NCBI RefSeq assembly: GCF_039595935.1
Contig: NZ_JBCNKR010000006.1
Span: 2,018,001-2,082,000 of the forward strand
Reading direction: 5' to 3'
DNA: 64,000 nt
Source: Flavobacterium sp.
GTDB taxonomy: Bacteria > Bacteroidota > Bacteroidia > Flavobacteriales > Flavobacteriaceae
The translations under genes and the position numbers were made by a program. This document shows, piece by piece, positions 17,218 to 25,766 of the stretch (positions are counted from its first letter, which is position 1; the number at the start of each line of letters is the position of its first letter). Under the pieces are notes generated by a model. It had not been told where the DNA came from, did not search any database, and saw only the letters and a list, made by a program, of their open reading frames with translations.

Positions 17218-18228
17218 TTAGAATAAAATTACGCCAATTCCTGTTCTTTCAGGATAAATCGTTTCTCCATATTGAATTGTAACACCGCTTGCAATATCTT
17301 CTGCTAAAAGCAAAGCACCATCCATATCAACATAATCCAGTTCAGGTAGTAAATGTGCAATCGCAGAAATTCCAACCGATGATTCTGTCATGCAGCCCAC
17401 CATTGTTTTTAATCCCAGTTTTTTAGCTTCGGAAATCATTCTTCTTCCCGGAGTTATGCCGCCGCATTTCATCAATTTAACATTTACTCCATGAAAATGA
17501 TTATGACATTTTGCAACATCTTCTTCTTTAATGCAGCTTTCATCGGCAATTATAGGCAAAACAGAGTTTAGATAAACTTCTCGATGACCTTCCCAATTAT
17601 CTGCTTTTAAGGGTTGTTCAATAAATTCAACGTTCAAATTTTTAAACGCTTTTGCATTTTCAAGAGTTTCTTCAACCGTCCAGGCGCAATTGGCATCAAC
17701 TCTAAAAATAGCATTTGTGTGTTTTCGTAATTCAGTTACAATCGCAATATCATCACGAGTTCCGAGTTTGATTTTATAAATTGGCCACGGAAGTTCTTCC
17801 ATTTTTTTGACCATATTTTCAATCGTGTCAATTCCGATAGTGTAATTTGTCAACGGATTATGGTTAATATCGTAATTCCATAATTCATATAATTTTTTAC
17901 CTTTTTTACGAGCGTATAAGTCATTATAAGCATTGTCGAGCGCACATAAAGCAAAAGGATTATTGTTTAAAAACGGAGCAATTTTCGACCAAAATTCTTC
18001 AGGAGTTTCATTTGAAGTTCCTTCAATCAGCGTTCGGATTTGCTCAATATCATTTTGCAGAATTTCGATTGTAATATTATAATATGGATTTGAAGTTGCT
18101 TCTCCATATCCAGAAATTCCGTTTTCTTCTAATTCCACAATTAATGAAGGCTGAAAATCGATCGTTTTTCTGGAAATCCTAAAAATATGTTTGAGTTTTA
18201 AATCGTAAGCTCTTAAAGTAAGTTTCAT
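17218..18228 (-). CDS. Dipeptide epimerase (enolase superfamily)
   Basis: This 336-residue protein of the muconate-lactonizing/enolase group most resembles L-Ala-D/L-Glu and related dipeptide epimerases used in peptidoglycan peptide recycling. The capping domain is residues 1-120. The barrel carries the acid/base Lys pair (YKIKLG near 163 and VKLMKCGG near 263) and the three metal ligands in RVDANCAW, EQPLKAD and ADESC. The DMDG block near the end is the usual substrate Asp motif. The upstream gene is a secreted esterase 15 nt away on the same strand. The exact dipeptide cannot be read from sequence alone. Confidence 0.88.
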   Translation of the reverse strand: MKLTLRAYDLKLKHIFRISRKTIDFQPSLIVELEENGISGYGEATSNPYYNITIEILQNDIEQIRTLIEGTSNETPEEFWSKIAPFLNNNPFALCALDNAYNDLYARKKGKKLYELWNYDINHNPLTNYTIGIDTIENMVKKMEELPWPIYKIKLGTRDDIAIVTELRKHTNAIFRVDANCAWTVEETLENAKAFKNLNVEFIEQPLKADNWEGHREVYLNSVLPIIADESCIKEEDVAKCHNHFHGVNVKLMKCGGITPGRRMISEAKKLGLKTMVGCMTESSVGISAIAHLLPELDYVDMDGALLLAEDIASGVTIQYGETIYPERTGIGVILF

Positions 18229-18243
18229 AAGATGAGAATAAGA

Positions 18244-19038
18244 TTAATAACCCAGCCATTTTACAGCTTCAACAAAATTATCACGCCATAATTTTTCATT
18301 ATGTTCTCCGCCTTTTACAATTTTAGATTTAGTAAGATGAAGGCAATAACAGCGTTTTGTGTCTAAAAGTTTTTCCATTTTGATCATATCTTTTACCATT
18401 TCATCATCTTCTTTATCACCGCATAAAAAATAAAATTTGGTTTTAATTTTAGGCTTCTGTTCGGTAAAAGTATAAATGTCGTTTGTGTACCAAAATGAAG
18501 GCGAAAAAACTCCGGCTTTTCCAAAAACTTCAGGATATTTTACAGCGCCATAATAAGAAACTAAACCGCCCAATGAGCTTCCAAAAATAATGGTATTCTT
18601 TGCTTTTGGTTTCGTTCTGTAGTTTTTATCAATATAAGGTTTCAGTGTTTTTACGATAAATTCTAAATAATTATCGGCATTTCCACCGCCGTATTTTTCA
18701 TTTTTAAAAGGAGTTAATTCTTCAATACGTTTTTCGTTTCCGTGTTCAATTCCAACAACGATTACTTGTGCTTTCAAACTGTCTAATTTTTCGTCGACAT
18801 TCCATTCGCCAACATACGAAGTTTTAGCATCAAACAAATTCTGAGCATCATGCATGTAAATCACGCTGTATTTTTTGGCAGAAGCCGAATAATTTTCGGG
18901 AAGATAAATCCAGATTTTTTTTGAAGTTTTTAATTGAGGCGCCTCAATTGTAAATGTCGAAACGTTTTTTGAAGCCGTACTTTGGGCATTTCCAGTAATA
19001 ATCCAAAAAAGTGCAAAGATGAAAAATCCCCTAATCAT
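18244..19038 (-). CDS. Secreted putative esterase (PF00756 type)
   Basis: It has 264 residues, with a signal peptide MIRGFFIFALFWIITGNAQS. The hydrolase fold shows WIYLPENY, YMHDAQNLFD as the oxyanion region, and the nucleophile elbow GSSLGG near residue 154. The triad is probably completed by GDKEDDE and GGEHNEKLW (His near 249). It is similar in design to IroE and enterochelin esterases and to the partial gene at 1-727. It is periplasmic. It is likely cotranscribed with the dipeptide epimerase, but no shared substrate is obvious. Confidence 0.85.
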   Translation of the reverse strand: MIRGFFIFALFWIITGNAQSTASKNVSTFTIEAPQLKTSKKIWIYLPENYSASAKKYSVIYMHDAQNLFDAKTSYVGEWNVDEKLDSLKAQVIVVGIEHGNEKRIEELTPFKNEKYGGGNADNYLEFIVKTLKPYIDKNYRTKPKAKNTIIFGSSLGGLVSYYGAVKYPEVFGKAGVFSPSFWYTNDIYTFTEQKPKIKTKFYFLCGDKEDDEMVKDMIKMEKLLDTKRCYCLHLTKSKIVKGGEHNEKLWRDNFVEAVKWLGY

Positions 19039-19091
19039 TAGATTTTGTGTTTTTAATTAAAAGCAATATTTTAGCTAAAAATAACAAATTG

Positions 19092-19493
19092 ATGAATACC
19101 GAAGCACAAAAGAAAAGTTTACTTTTAGAATTGATTGCTTTTTCGACTGTCGACGGGCAATTGCATAAAAGAGAGTATCAGTTTTTGCGACATGTTGCGC
19201 AGGAATTAAATATTGATTTAGAAGTTTTTCATGATTTATTTCATCAGGAAACCAAACCCGTAGTTGTAAAATCAGAATTTCAGCGTATTCAGCAATTCTA
19301 CAGATTAGCTTTAATTATGCACTGCGACGGAATTTTACATGAAAAAGAAGCAACAGCCATTCAGCAGATTGCTATTGAAATGGGTTTAAATCCGAGTGCA
19401 GTAAAACGCATTTTGGATTTAATGAAAAAAGCACCAAATGCAATGATTGAACCTAAAGTTTTATTAAGAGTTTTTCAGGAACAACACAATTAA
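19092..19493 (+). CDS. TerB-like helical protein
   Basis: This 133-residue all-alpha protein resembles the TerB/DjlA-N fold. Two repeats each carry an acidic motif: FSTVDGQLHKREYQFL and MHCDGILHEKEATAIQ, the paired DG-x-x-x-x-x-E sites that bind metal in TerB. The start MNTEAQKK at 19092 was chosen over an upstream in-frame Met because the upstream residues lack conservation signs and hydrophobicity. Its stop overlaps the uvrB stop by 4 nt, so the two are convergent. Members near uvrB have been labelled excinuclease-associated on context only. Confidence 0.75.
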   Translation: MNTEAQKKSLLLELIAFSTVDGQLHKREYQFLRHVAQELNIDLEVFHDLFHQETKPVVVKSEFQRIQQFYRLALIMHCDGILHEKEATAIQQIAIEMGLNPSAVKRILDLMKKAPNAMIEPKVLLRVFQEQHN

Positions 19494-21481
19494 GGCAATT
19501 GTTCCTGTAGTTTTTTAATATCATCACGAAGTTTGGCAGCCTGCATAAAGTCTAATTCTTTAGCTGCTTTTTCCATTGATTTGCGTTTCTCTTTTATCAT
19601 TTTCTCCAAATCAGCTTTTGACATATAAGCCGTTTCCGGTTCGGCCGCAGCTGGTAAAGTATGACCTAATTCGTATTCTACCAACGGATTTTTAGTAAAG
19701 GCACTTTCTATTTTTTTGTTTAATGCCTGAGGTGTTATATTATTTTCAACATTAAAGTTGATCTGTTTTGTTCTTCGATAATTGGTTTCGTCAATTGTTC
19801 GCTGCATACTTGCCGTAATTTTGTCAGCATACATAATCGCTTTTCCGTTTAAATTTCTCGCGGCACGTCCGATAGTTTGCGTTAAAGAACGGTGATTTCT
19901 TAAAAAGCCTTCTTTATCTGCATCCAAAATAGCAACAAGCGAAACTTCTGGTAAATCTAAACCTTCACGAAGTAAGTTTACACCAATTAAAACATCAAAA
20001 AGACCTTTTCGTAAATCCTGCATAATTTCAATACGTTCCAGAGTATCTACTTCAGAATGTATATAACGGCATCGAATACTTACTTTGGTTAAATATTTAG
20101 CCAATTCTTCGGCCATTCTTTTAGTTAAAGTTGTTACTAAAACTCTTTCGTCTAATTCGCATCGAACCTGAATTTCTTCAATTAAATCATCAATCTGATT
20201 TAAACTTGGACGCACTTCAATAACCGGATCTAATAATCCCGTTGGACGAATAATCTGCTCGACATAAATTCCATCCGATTTTTGTAATTCATAATCAGCC
20301 GGAGTTGCCGAAACGTAAATAACCTGATTTTGCAATGCTTCAAATTCTTCAAATTTTAAAGGGCGGTTATCCATTGCAGCTGGTAATCTGAAACCGTACT
20401 CAACCAGATTTTCTTTACGGCTGCGATCGCCTCCGTACATAGCATGAACCTGAGAAACCGTTACGTGACTTTCATCGACAACCATTAAATAATCGCTTGG
20501 GAAATAATCTAACAAACAGAAAGGTCTTGTTCCGGCCTGTCTTCCGTCAAGATAACGGGAATAATTTTCAATTCCGGAGCAGTAACCCAATTCGCGAATC
20601 ATTTCTAAATCGAAATTGGTTCTTTCTTCCAAACGTTTGGCTTCTAGATGTTTGCCTATTTCTTTAAAATAATCAACTTGTTTTACCAAATCCTGCTGAA
20701 TTTCCCAAATTGCACCTTGTAAAACTTCCGGAGAAGTCACAAACATATTGGCCGGGTAGATCGTGAGTCTTTTGAATTTTTCAATGACCTGAGAGGTCTT
20801 GGCATCAAAAGATTCTATTTCTTCGATTTCATCTCCAAAAAAATGTATTCTGTACGCATCGTCAGCATAACTTGGGTATACTTCAACCGTATCGCCTTTG
20901 ATCCTGAAAGTTCCCGGATTAAAATCGGCTTCGGTTCTGGCATATAAACTTTGCACCAGACTATGAAGCAGTTTTGTTCTCGAAATGACCTGATCCCGGG
21001 TTACTTCAATTACGTTCTTTTTAAATTCAACAGGATTTCCAATACCATATAAACAGGAAACTGATGCTACAACCAAAACATCTCGACGCCCGGAAAGCAG
21101 GGAAGAAGTGGTGCTTAAACGCATCTTTTCGAGCTCTTCATTGATAGATAAATCTTTCTCAATAAAAACTCCTGTAACAGGCATAAAAGCTTCTGGCTGA
21201 TAATAGTCGTAGTAAGAGACGAAGTATTCAACGGCATTATTTGGGAAAAATTGTTTAAACTCTGAATACAACTGTGCAGCTAAAGTTTTATTATGGGCTA
21301 AAACTAATGTCGGACGTTGTACTTCCTGAATAACATTGGCGACAGTAAATGTTTTTCCAGATCCTGTAACTCCTAATAATGTTTGATATTTTTCTCCGTC
21401 GACTACACCTTGTGCGAGTTTTTGTATGGCTTGCGGCTGGTCTCCTTTTGGACTATATTCTGAGGCTACTTGGAAATTCAT
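19490..21481 (-). CDS. uvrB: Excinuclease ABC subunit B
   Basis: UvrB is the damage-verifying helicase of nucleotide excision repair, loaded by UvrA and joined by UvrC. It is 663 residues, full length. Walker A is GVTGSGKT (near 39-46) and the beta-hairpin region is YYDYYQPEAFMPV. Helicase motifs DESHV, ATPADYEL and QTIGRAARN are present. The C-terminal UVR domain is DLEKMIKEKRKSMEKAAKEL, followed by LDFMQAAKLRDDIKKLQ, which binds UvrC. The gene is single, and its 3' end overlaps the convergent TerB-like gene. Confidence 0.97.
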   Translation of the reverse strand: MNFQVASEYSPKGDQPQAIQKLAQGVVDGEKYQTLLGVTGSGKTFTVANVIQEVQRPTLVLAHNKTLAAQLYSEFKQFFPNNAVEYFVSYYDYYQPEAFMPVTGVFIEKDLSINEELEKMRLSTTSSLLSGRRDVLVVASVSCLYGIGNPVEFKKNVIEVTRDQVISRTKLLHSLVQSLYARTEADFNPGTFRIKGDTVEVYPSYADDAYRIHFFGDEIEEIESFDAKTSQVIEKFKRLTIYPANMFVTSPEVLQGAIWEIQQDLVKQVDYFKEIGKHLEAKRLEERTNFDLEMIRELGYCSGIENYSRYLDGRQAGTRPFCLLDYFPSDYLMVVDESHVTVSQVHAMYGGDRSRKENLVEYGFRLPAAMDNRPLKFEEFEALQNQVIYVSATPADYELQKSDGIYVEQIIRPTGLLDPVIEVRPSLNQIDDLIEEIQVRCELDERVLVTTLTKRMAEELAKYLTKVSIRCRYIHSEVDTLERIEIMQDLRKGLFDVLIGVNLLREGLDLPEVSLVAILDADKEGFLRNHRSLTQTIGRAARNLNGKAIMYADKITASMQRTIDETNYRRTKQINFNVENNITPQALNKKIESAFTKNPLVEYELGHTLPAAAEPETAYMSKADLEKMIKEKRKSMEKAAKELDFMQAAKLRDDIKKLQEQLP

Positions 21482-21558
21482 TTTTTACTGATGAAATGTT
21501 GGTTTTGTAAAGATACAAAGTTTGAGTGCTATAAAAAAGATAAAATAGACGTTGATTT

Positions 21559-21735
21559 GTATAGTCCCTACGGGACAATTTGTAGGCGACGATATTTTAT
21601 TTTCTACCGATATTTAATCTCTACGAGATATTTCTAATCATTGGCAATTCCTTAAAGAAAGTTATCTCGTAGAGATTAAATATCGGTAGAAAACAATTGT
21701 TGTTATATTTTAAAATTGTCCCGTAGGGACTATAC
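21559..21735. repeat. 177-bp foldback palindrome between uvrB and a hydrolase gene
   Basis: Outer arms of 22 nt (21559-21580 with 21714-21735, gtatagtccctacgggacaa...) are perfectly inverted. Inner arms of 31 nt (21600-21630 with 21663-21693, ...accgatatttaatctctac...) are also perfect. Both pairs share one centre near 21647, so it is a single large hairpin with two weakly matching bulges. There is no coding frame. It looks like a MITE or a foldback element. Confidence 0.85.
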
Positions 21736-21742
21736 ATTGCTG

Positions 21743-22684
21743 TTATTCTAAAAAATCAATAACGGCGTCATTCGTGATTTTTGGCTGATCGATGGTCAAA
21801 AAATGCCCTGCATCTTTTACGATTTGGGTTTTGCTGTTTGCTAAATATTTTTTTGCCCGCTCTAAACTTTCTTCTGAATTAATAACATCTTTATCTCCAA
21901 TTAAAACCAAAACGGGATTTTTTATAGATTCTAATTCTTTATCTGAAAAAGGCGTCATTTTTAGCATACTCGAATTTGATTTAGCATATTTATTAGCCAA
22001 ATAAAATTGTCTGTTATAGACAGGACTTATTTTTTCCGGATGCGTAGAAAATGCTTTTAATGTTTTGCTGAATTTCTTTTCGCTAGGAAAAAGTTTTAAC
22101 ATTAAAGCAGCTGATGTTTTTCTGGGTTTATCAATAAATTTAAATGTTTGAGCCGGACTTAATAAAACCATTTTGTCAATAGCATTTGATTTTTGCGTTG
22201 CCAATAATGTTGCAATCCAGCCGCCGCGGGAAGCGCCAATTATATCGAATTTCTTTAATTTATAATGATCGAAAATTTCGTTGTACCAAACCACAATTTC
22301 CTCAGACGAAAGTGGTTTTGCTGTTAAGTTAGATTTGTTGGGTTCCATTATAAAATCAATGGCATAAATACGATGATTTTTTGCTAAGGTTTTTATATTA
22401 GGATACCACATGGTTGAACTGGCGTCCATTCCGTGCAGTAAAACCAAATCTTTTCCGTTTTTTGGCCCGGCAATAATAACATGCGCAGTTCCAAAACTTG
22501 TTTTTACATTTTCTTCGGTATAAGGAATATCCCAAAGCTTTAAAGCCTTGTTGTAAGCGGCTTGATATTTTTGTTCTTCGGTTTTGGTTTTAAAAACATA
22601 ATCTTCAAATTTTGCTTTTTTGGTTGAAGAGCAGCTTACAGCTAAGAATAAAATAATAACTAATCTGGAGTATAATTTTAACAT
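21743..22684 (-). CDS. Alpha/beta-hydrolase lipoprotein
   Basis: The protein is 313 residues with a lipoprotein signal (MLKLYSRLVIILFLAVSC). The hydrolase core shows LVLLHGMDASSTMWYP, the nucleophile elbow GASRGG near 160, the acid in LIGDKDVINSEESL, and the catalytic His in DAGHFLTIDQP. The region between is a helical lid. Lipid anchoring puts it at the inner face of the outer membrane or in the periplasm. The substrate is unknown. The 177-bp palindrome directly follows the stop and may terminate its transcript. Confidence 0.85.
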   Translation of the reverse strand: MLKLYSRLVIILFLAVSCSSTKKAKFEDYVFKTKTEEQKYQAAYNKALKLWDIPYTEENVKTSFGTAHVIIAGPKNGKDLVLLHGMDASSTMWYPNIKTLAKNHRIYAIDFIMEPNKSNLTAKPLSSEEIVVWYNEIFDHYKLKKFDIIGASRGGWIATLLATQKSNAIDKMVLLSPAQTFKFIDKPRKTSAALMLKLFPSEKKFSKTLKAFSTHPEKISPVYNRQFYLANKYAKSNSSMLKMTPFSDKELESIKNPVLVLIGDKDVINSEESLERAKKYLANSKTQIVKDAGHFLTIDQPKITNDAVIDFLE

Positions 22685-22771
22685 CGTAATCTAATTTTGA
22701 AGCTTAAAGTTACGATTATAGTAAATCAAGTAATTATCAAAATTTTGGTTTAAAATATCATAATTATAATA

Positions 22772-23002
22772 TTATGGTTTTTTTGAAGTCAAATGATAGA
22801 TCTGAACAAAAGACAAAATTGCATTTGGAATTATAATCGGTAAAAGCCATTGATTGAAATCTCTGTAATCTTTTAAAAAGATGCCGTAAACTACAAAACA
22901 AATGCAGCCGAATAAGTTTATTAGTCGTATTGTTTTAAGGTCTTTCAACAAAAAACCTCCAACAATAAAAATAGATGCGAGATAACCAATATATTCTGCC
23001 AT
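22772..23002 (-). CDS. Small membrane protein, YgjV-like
   Basis: It has 76 residues, with three hydrophobic segments (about 4-20, 28-45, 52-68) and short polar loops (KDLKTIR, KDYRDFNQW). The pattern and the motif LINLFGCICFVVYGI resemble half of the YgjV inner-membrane family and SWEET-like three-helix units. The transported substrate, if any, is unknown. It is monocistronic, with about 90 nt to the next gene. Confidence 0.6.
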   Translation of the reverse strand: MAEYIGYLASIFIVGGFLLKDLKTIRLINLFGCICFVVYGIFLKDYRDFNQWLLPIIIPNAILSFVQIYHLTSKKP

Positions 23003-23131
23003 GATATTGATATTTAATAGTTTATATTAAATGTACCAAAACCAGATTATAAAATCAAAGGTTTGTGTTGAAAATCAATAATATGTATTGTTTAATTTCG
23101 TTTTTTTATTAAAAATCATGAAAGTTCTTTT

Positions 23132-23791
23132 TTAGAAATATAATTTCTTCTCTAAAAATCTCTCTTTAGCAAAACTTGCCAGAATATCATAAGCACTGGA
23201 TTCACTATCTTCATGATGTCTCCATATAAAATTAGCGTACCAATCAGCAAACCAGATCATTTTATTATTGGTACTTTCTACAAATTCACACGAAATATCA
23301 ATATTAATTCCATTTCCCCAGATTTCTGTTTTTATATAATCTGGAAAGCTCTGGCCATGGCTAACCTTTATAGTTCTTTTATCTAAAACAATTTCTACAT
23401 TATCATATTGAATGACTTCAGGCTTAAGTAATAATCCAAGTACATAATTGTAAAAAATTTTTTTATCTTTTCGTAATGAATCAAAAACTTTTAATTTATT
23501 TACCGTAATTGAAATTATTTTAAAGGAACTACTCTTTGCAATTATCTTATTCGTTATTTGCGAAGTAATAAAGGCACAATGTTCAGGAATAAAGTTTACT
23601 CCTTTTTTTTCAATATTAGGAGTCAGATTATATTTTTTGTAAATATCAGAGAGAAAGCGAGAAATATATTTTTCATCTTCATTAGAGATAATGAGAGCTG
23701 TAATGGTGATAAATTTACTTGAGCCGCCATGTCTGTTTGGTTTATCAAGCTTCCAGCCTAAATCACCACTTTCATCAATATATATTTTCAT
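23132..23791 (-). CDS. DUF3800-domain protein
   Basis: DUF3800 proteins carry an RNase H-like core with an N-terminal DESGD motif; here it is residues 6-10 (MKIYIDESGDLGW). Strand-like FITITALIIS follows, then an interior VEIVLDKRTIKVSHG with a second conserved Asp and ADWYANFIWRHHE, where a third acidic site would sit. At 219 residues it is a typical size. The activity is not established; a nuclease role is inferred from the fold. It is AT-rich and lies in an accessory pocket. Its ATG is 5 nt beyond the T-tract of a perfect terminator that ends a small RNA, so expression needs read-through or a second promoter. Confidence 0.85.
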   Translation of the reverse strand: MKIYIDESGDLGWKLDKPNRHGGSSKFITITALIISNEDEKYISRFLSDIYKKYNLTPNIEKKGVNFIPEHCAFITSQITNKIIAKSSSFKIISITVNKLKVFDSLRKDKKIFYNYVLGLLLKPEVIQYDNVEIVLDKRTIKVSHGQSFPDYIKTEIWGNGINIDISCEFVESTNNKMIWFADWYANFIWRHHEDSESSAYDILASFAKERFLEKKLYF

Positions 23792-23796
23792 GCCAT

Positions 23797-23821
23797 AAAA
23801 AAAAGGGCTAAGAAGCCCTTT
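23797..23821 (-). terminator. Perfect rho-independent terminator between the small RNA and the DUF3800 gene
   Basis: On the minus strand AAAGGGCT pairs with AGCCCTTT around a TCTT loop, then eight T. It ends the RNA at 23797, five bases before the DUF3800 start codon. Confidence 0.92.
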
Positions 23822-23914
23822 GGTATTTTAAAAATAGACCCTAAAAACGATGTATTCAAAATACATTTATGGTAGATGTTTCACCGCCACGTTGACTCAG
23901 GAATTACCTATCTA
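23802..23914 (-). ncRNA. Small structured RNA upstream of DUF3800
   Basis: A promoter (TATATTTG, 23921-23928) would start an RNA near 23914 that ends at the perfect terminator, giving a transcript of about 110-120 nt. Visible helices are ATGTATT/AATACAT (23850-23866), a GGTA/TACC pairing around 23872-23907, and the terminator. It contains no open frame. DUF3800-associated structured RNA motifs have been predicted computationally in other bacteria (established knowledge, recalled); I cannot assign this one to a named motif. The layout RNA-terminator-protein resembles type III toxin-antitoxin loci. Confidence 0.65.
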
Positions 23915-23920
23915 ATGGTG

Positions 23921-23928
23921 CAAATATA
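23921..23928 (-). promoter_or_regulatory. -7 promoter element of the DUF3800-linked RNA
   Basis: CAAATATA reads TATATTTG on the minus strand, an exact TAnnTTTG match. No TTG lies at the usual -33 distance, so the promoter may need help or be weak. Confidence 0.6.
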
Positions 23929-23968
23929 AGAATAAAAAATTAATAAATTTTATTTTGTAAGATTATTA

Positions 23969-24920
23969 TTAAATTTTAAAAGAATTTTGTTGAACTTCAT
24001 CTAAAAAACTCCATGCCACAATACGGCTATTTTTCTGTCCTTGAGACATTTCAATAGTTTTTACCGAAACAGCATTTACTTTTTTCAAAGTTTTGTAAAT
24101 CGAAGAAAGATTTTCTTTTTTAGAAACCAAAGTAGTGAACCACAAAACCTGCGAAGCATATTTTACGCTTTCGTAAATCATTTGCGTAATGAAGCCAATT
24201 TCACCGCCATTGCACCACAATTCAGCATTTTGTCCTCCAAAGTTTAAAACAGGATTTGAAGTTTTCTTTTCTTTTGGATTTAAATTCGAAACTTTTCTGG
24301 AAGTGCTTTTATTGGCTTCTTCTGCCGATGAATGAAAAGGCGGATTACACATTGTAAATGTAAATCGATCTTCGGGAATTATAATGTTTTTAAAAATAAA
24401 TCGGGATTCTGTCTGCTGTTGTAAACTGATTGCATCGATTAATTTCGGATTGGCTTCAATAATTTTGGCTGCAGTTTTCAATTGCTTTTTTGTCAATATC
24501 TGTACCTACAAAAGTCCATTTATAAATTGAATTTGCTAATATCGGATAGATCAAATTTGAACCTGTTCCGATGTCAAGTCCCATAACAGAATTTCCTTCC
24601 GGAATTTGATTGTTATTTGTTTCGGCTAATAAATCGGCTATATAATGAATATAATCGGTACGTCCTGGAATTGGCGGACAAAGATAATTTTTGGGAATAT
24701 CCCAGTTTTGAATGTCGTAATAAGTCTGCAATAAAGCTTTGTTTAAAGTTTTTACTGCAAGCGGATTACTGAAATCAATGGTTTCGATTCCGAATTTATT
24801 GATGGAAATAAAAGCTTTTAAATCTGGACAATTTGATATAAGAAGTTCAAAATCATATCGGTTACGATGAAGATTTCTTGGATGTAAATTTTCTTTTTGG
24901 GAATTGTTTTCTGCTTTCAT
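23969..24920 (-). pseudogene. rlmF: 23S rRNA m6A1618 methyltransferase, frameshifted
   Basis: RlmF methylates A1618 of 23S rRNA. The N-terminal half, start MKAENNSQKENLHPRNLHRN at 24920, carries YDFELLI and the SAM loop GLDIGTGSNLIYPIL. Its frame ends as FVGTDIDKKAIENCSQNY. The C-terminal half, in another frame, continues TAAKIIEANPKLIDAI, the catalytic CNPPFH, then LNFGGQNAELWCNGGE and SQGQKNSRIVAWSFL. The two frames overlap at 24456-24496, and removing or adding one base near 24470-24491 rejoins them (A6 run at 24486-24491). So it is a recent frameshift or a sequence error; all motifs are intact. Confidence 0.88.
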
Positions 24921-24937
24921 TTTTATTGATTTCTGTG

Positions 24938-24945
24938 CAAAGATA
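24938..24945 (-). promoter_or_regulatory. -7 promoter element of rlmF
   Basis: CAAAGATA reads TATCTTTG on the minus strand, 18 nt before the chosen start at 24920. It supports that start over an upstream Met at 24986, which would lie beyond the promoter. Confidence 0.55.
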
Positions 24946-25026
24946 GTTATTCCATTTTTGGAAATAAATCTTTGCGTAAACCGCATTGAAATCCGGCTCT
25001 ACAATATAAACCAAGCTTATAGCTCT

Positions 25027-25689
25027 TTAATCAAAACATTCCATTAATAACAAATCACCGTTTCTATGGTTAATGGTTACCAAACCATCATTTTCTACAG
25101 AATTACTGCTTCCGGTTCTGTAGCCCATTGTTAAGGTATCATTTTGCAAAGGATATTTTAAATTGGTAGAATAAATTCCGTTGACAACACCAATTGGAAT
25201 TAAAGAAATTGGTGTTTTTGCCGTATACCATTTTTCGAATTTCGTTGGCAGTAAAAATATTTTTGAATGATCGTCGAGAATTACAATTTTTAATAAATCG
25301 CGGTAACGAACAATATTGGTGAGATTGGTAATCGTATGATCGGCACGTTTTCCGGTTGCCCAAACTACGTTTACGGCAGGAATTTTTCTCTCTACTAAAT
25401 AATCAAAAGCTTTTTCTAAATCGGTTTTATCCTGATCTGGTGTGTGAACAATTTCTAGCGGATATTGTGATGTTTTATAAATCTCAGGATCAAAACCTCT
25501 GTCAAAATCTCCTAATAAAACATCGACTTTAATACCCAGTTCAATAACTCTTTCTATAGCCGAATCTAATACAATTACAAGTGGCGACCATTCTAATAAC
25601 TGTCCTAATAATTCAGGATCACAAGCTGCTCCGTTTGCAATTATTAAAGCGGGTTCCTGATCGTCGCGGACTATGTGATGTGATGACAT
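25027..25689 (-). CDS. Thiamine pyrophosphokinase
   Basis: TPK transfers pyrophosphate from ATP to thiamine to make thiamine diphosphate. It is 220 residues. The Rossmann-like N-terminal domain has ANGAACDPELL, the Mg/ATP motif LLGDFDRG (near 58), DQDKTDLEKAF (near 84) and GKRADHTITNL (near 112). The C-terminal beta domain has SLIPIG and TGSSNSV, which closes over thiamine. A -7 box lies 23 nt before the start. It is monocistronic, near the DinB/TonB gene run. The family call is secure. Confidence 0.94.
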   Translation of the reverse strand: MSSHHIVRDDQEPALIIANGAACDPELLGQLLEWSPLVIVLDSAIERVIELGIKVDVLLGDFDRGFDPEIYKTSQYPLEIVHTPDQDKTDLEKAFDYLVERKIPAVNVVWATGKRADHTITNLTNIVRYRDLLKIVILDDHSKIFLLPTKFEKWYTAKTPISLIPIGVVNGIYSTNLKYPLQNDTLTMGYRTGSSNSVENDGLVTINHRNGDLLLMECFD

Positions 25690-25711
25690 GTGTGTTTTTT
25701 TGAATGTTGTA

Positions 25712-25719
25712 CAAAGGTA
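25712..25719 (-). promoter_or_regulatory. -7 promoter element of the TPK gene
   Basis: CAAAGGTA reads TACCTTTG on the minus strand, an exact TAnnTTTG match 23 nt upstream of the start at 25689. Confidence 0.55.
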
Positions 25720-25766
25720 CGGTTTACCATTGTAGATTTTAGATTTTAGATTTCTGAATCTTTAAA

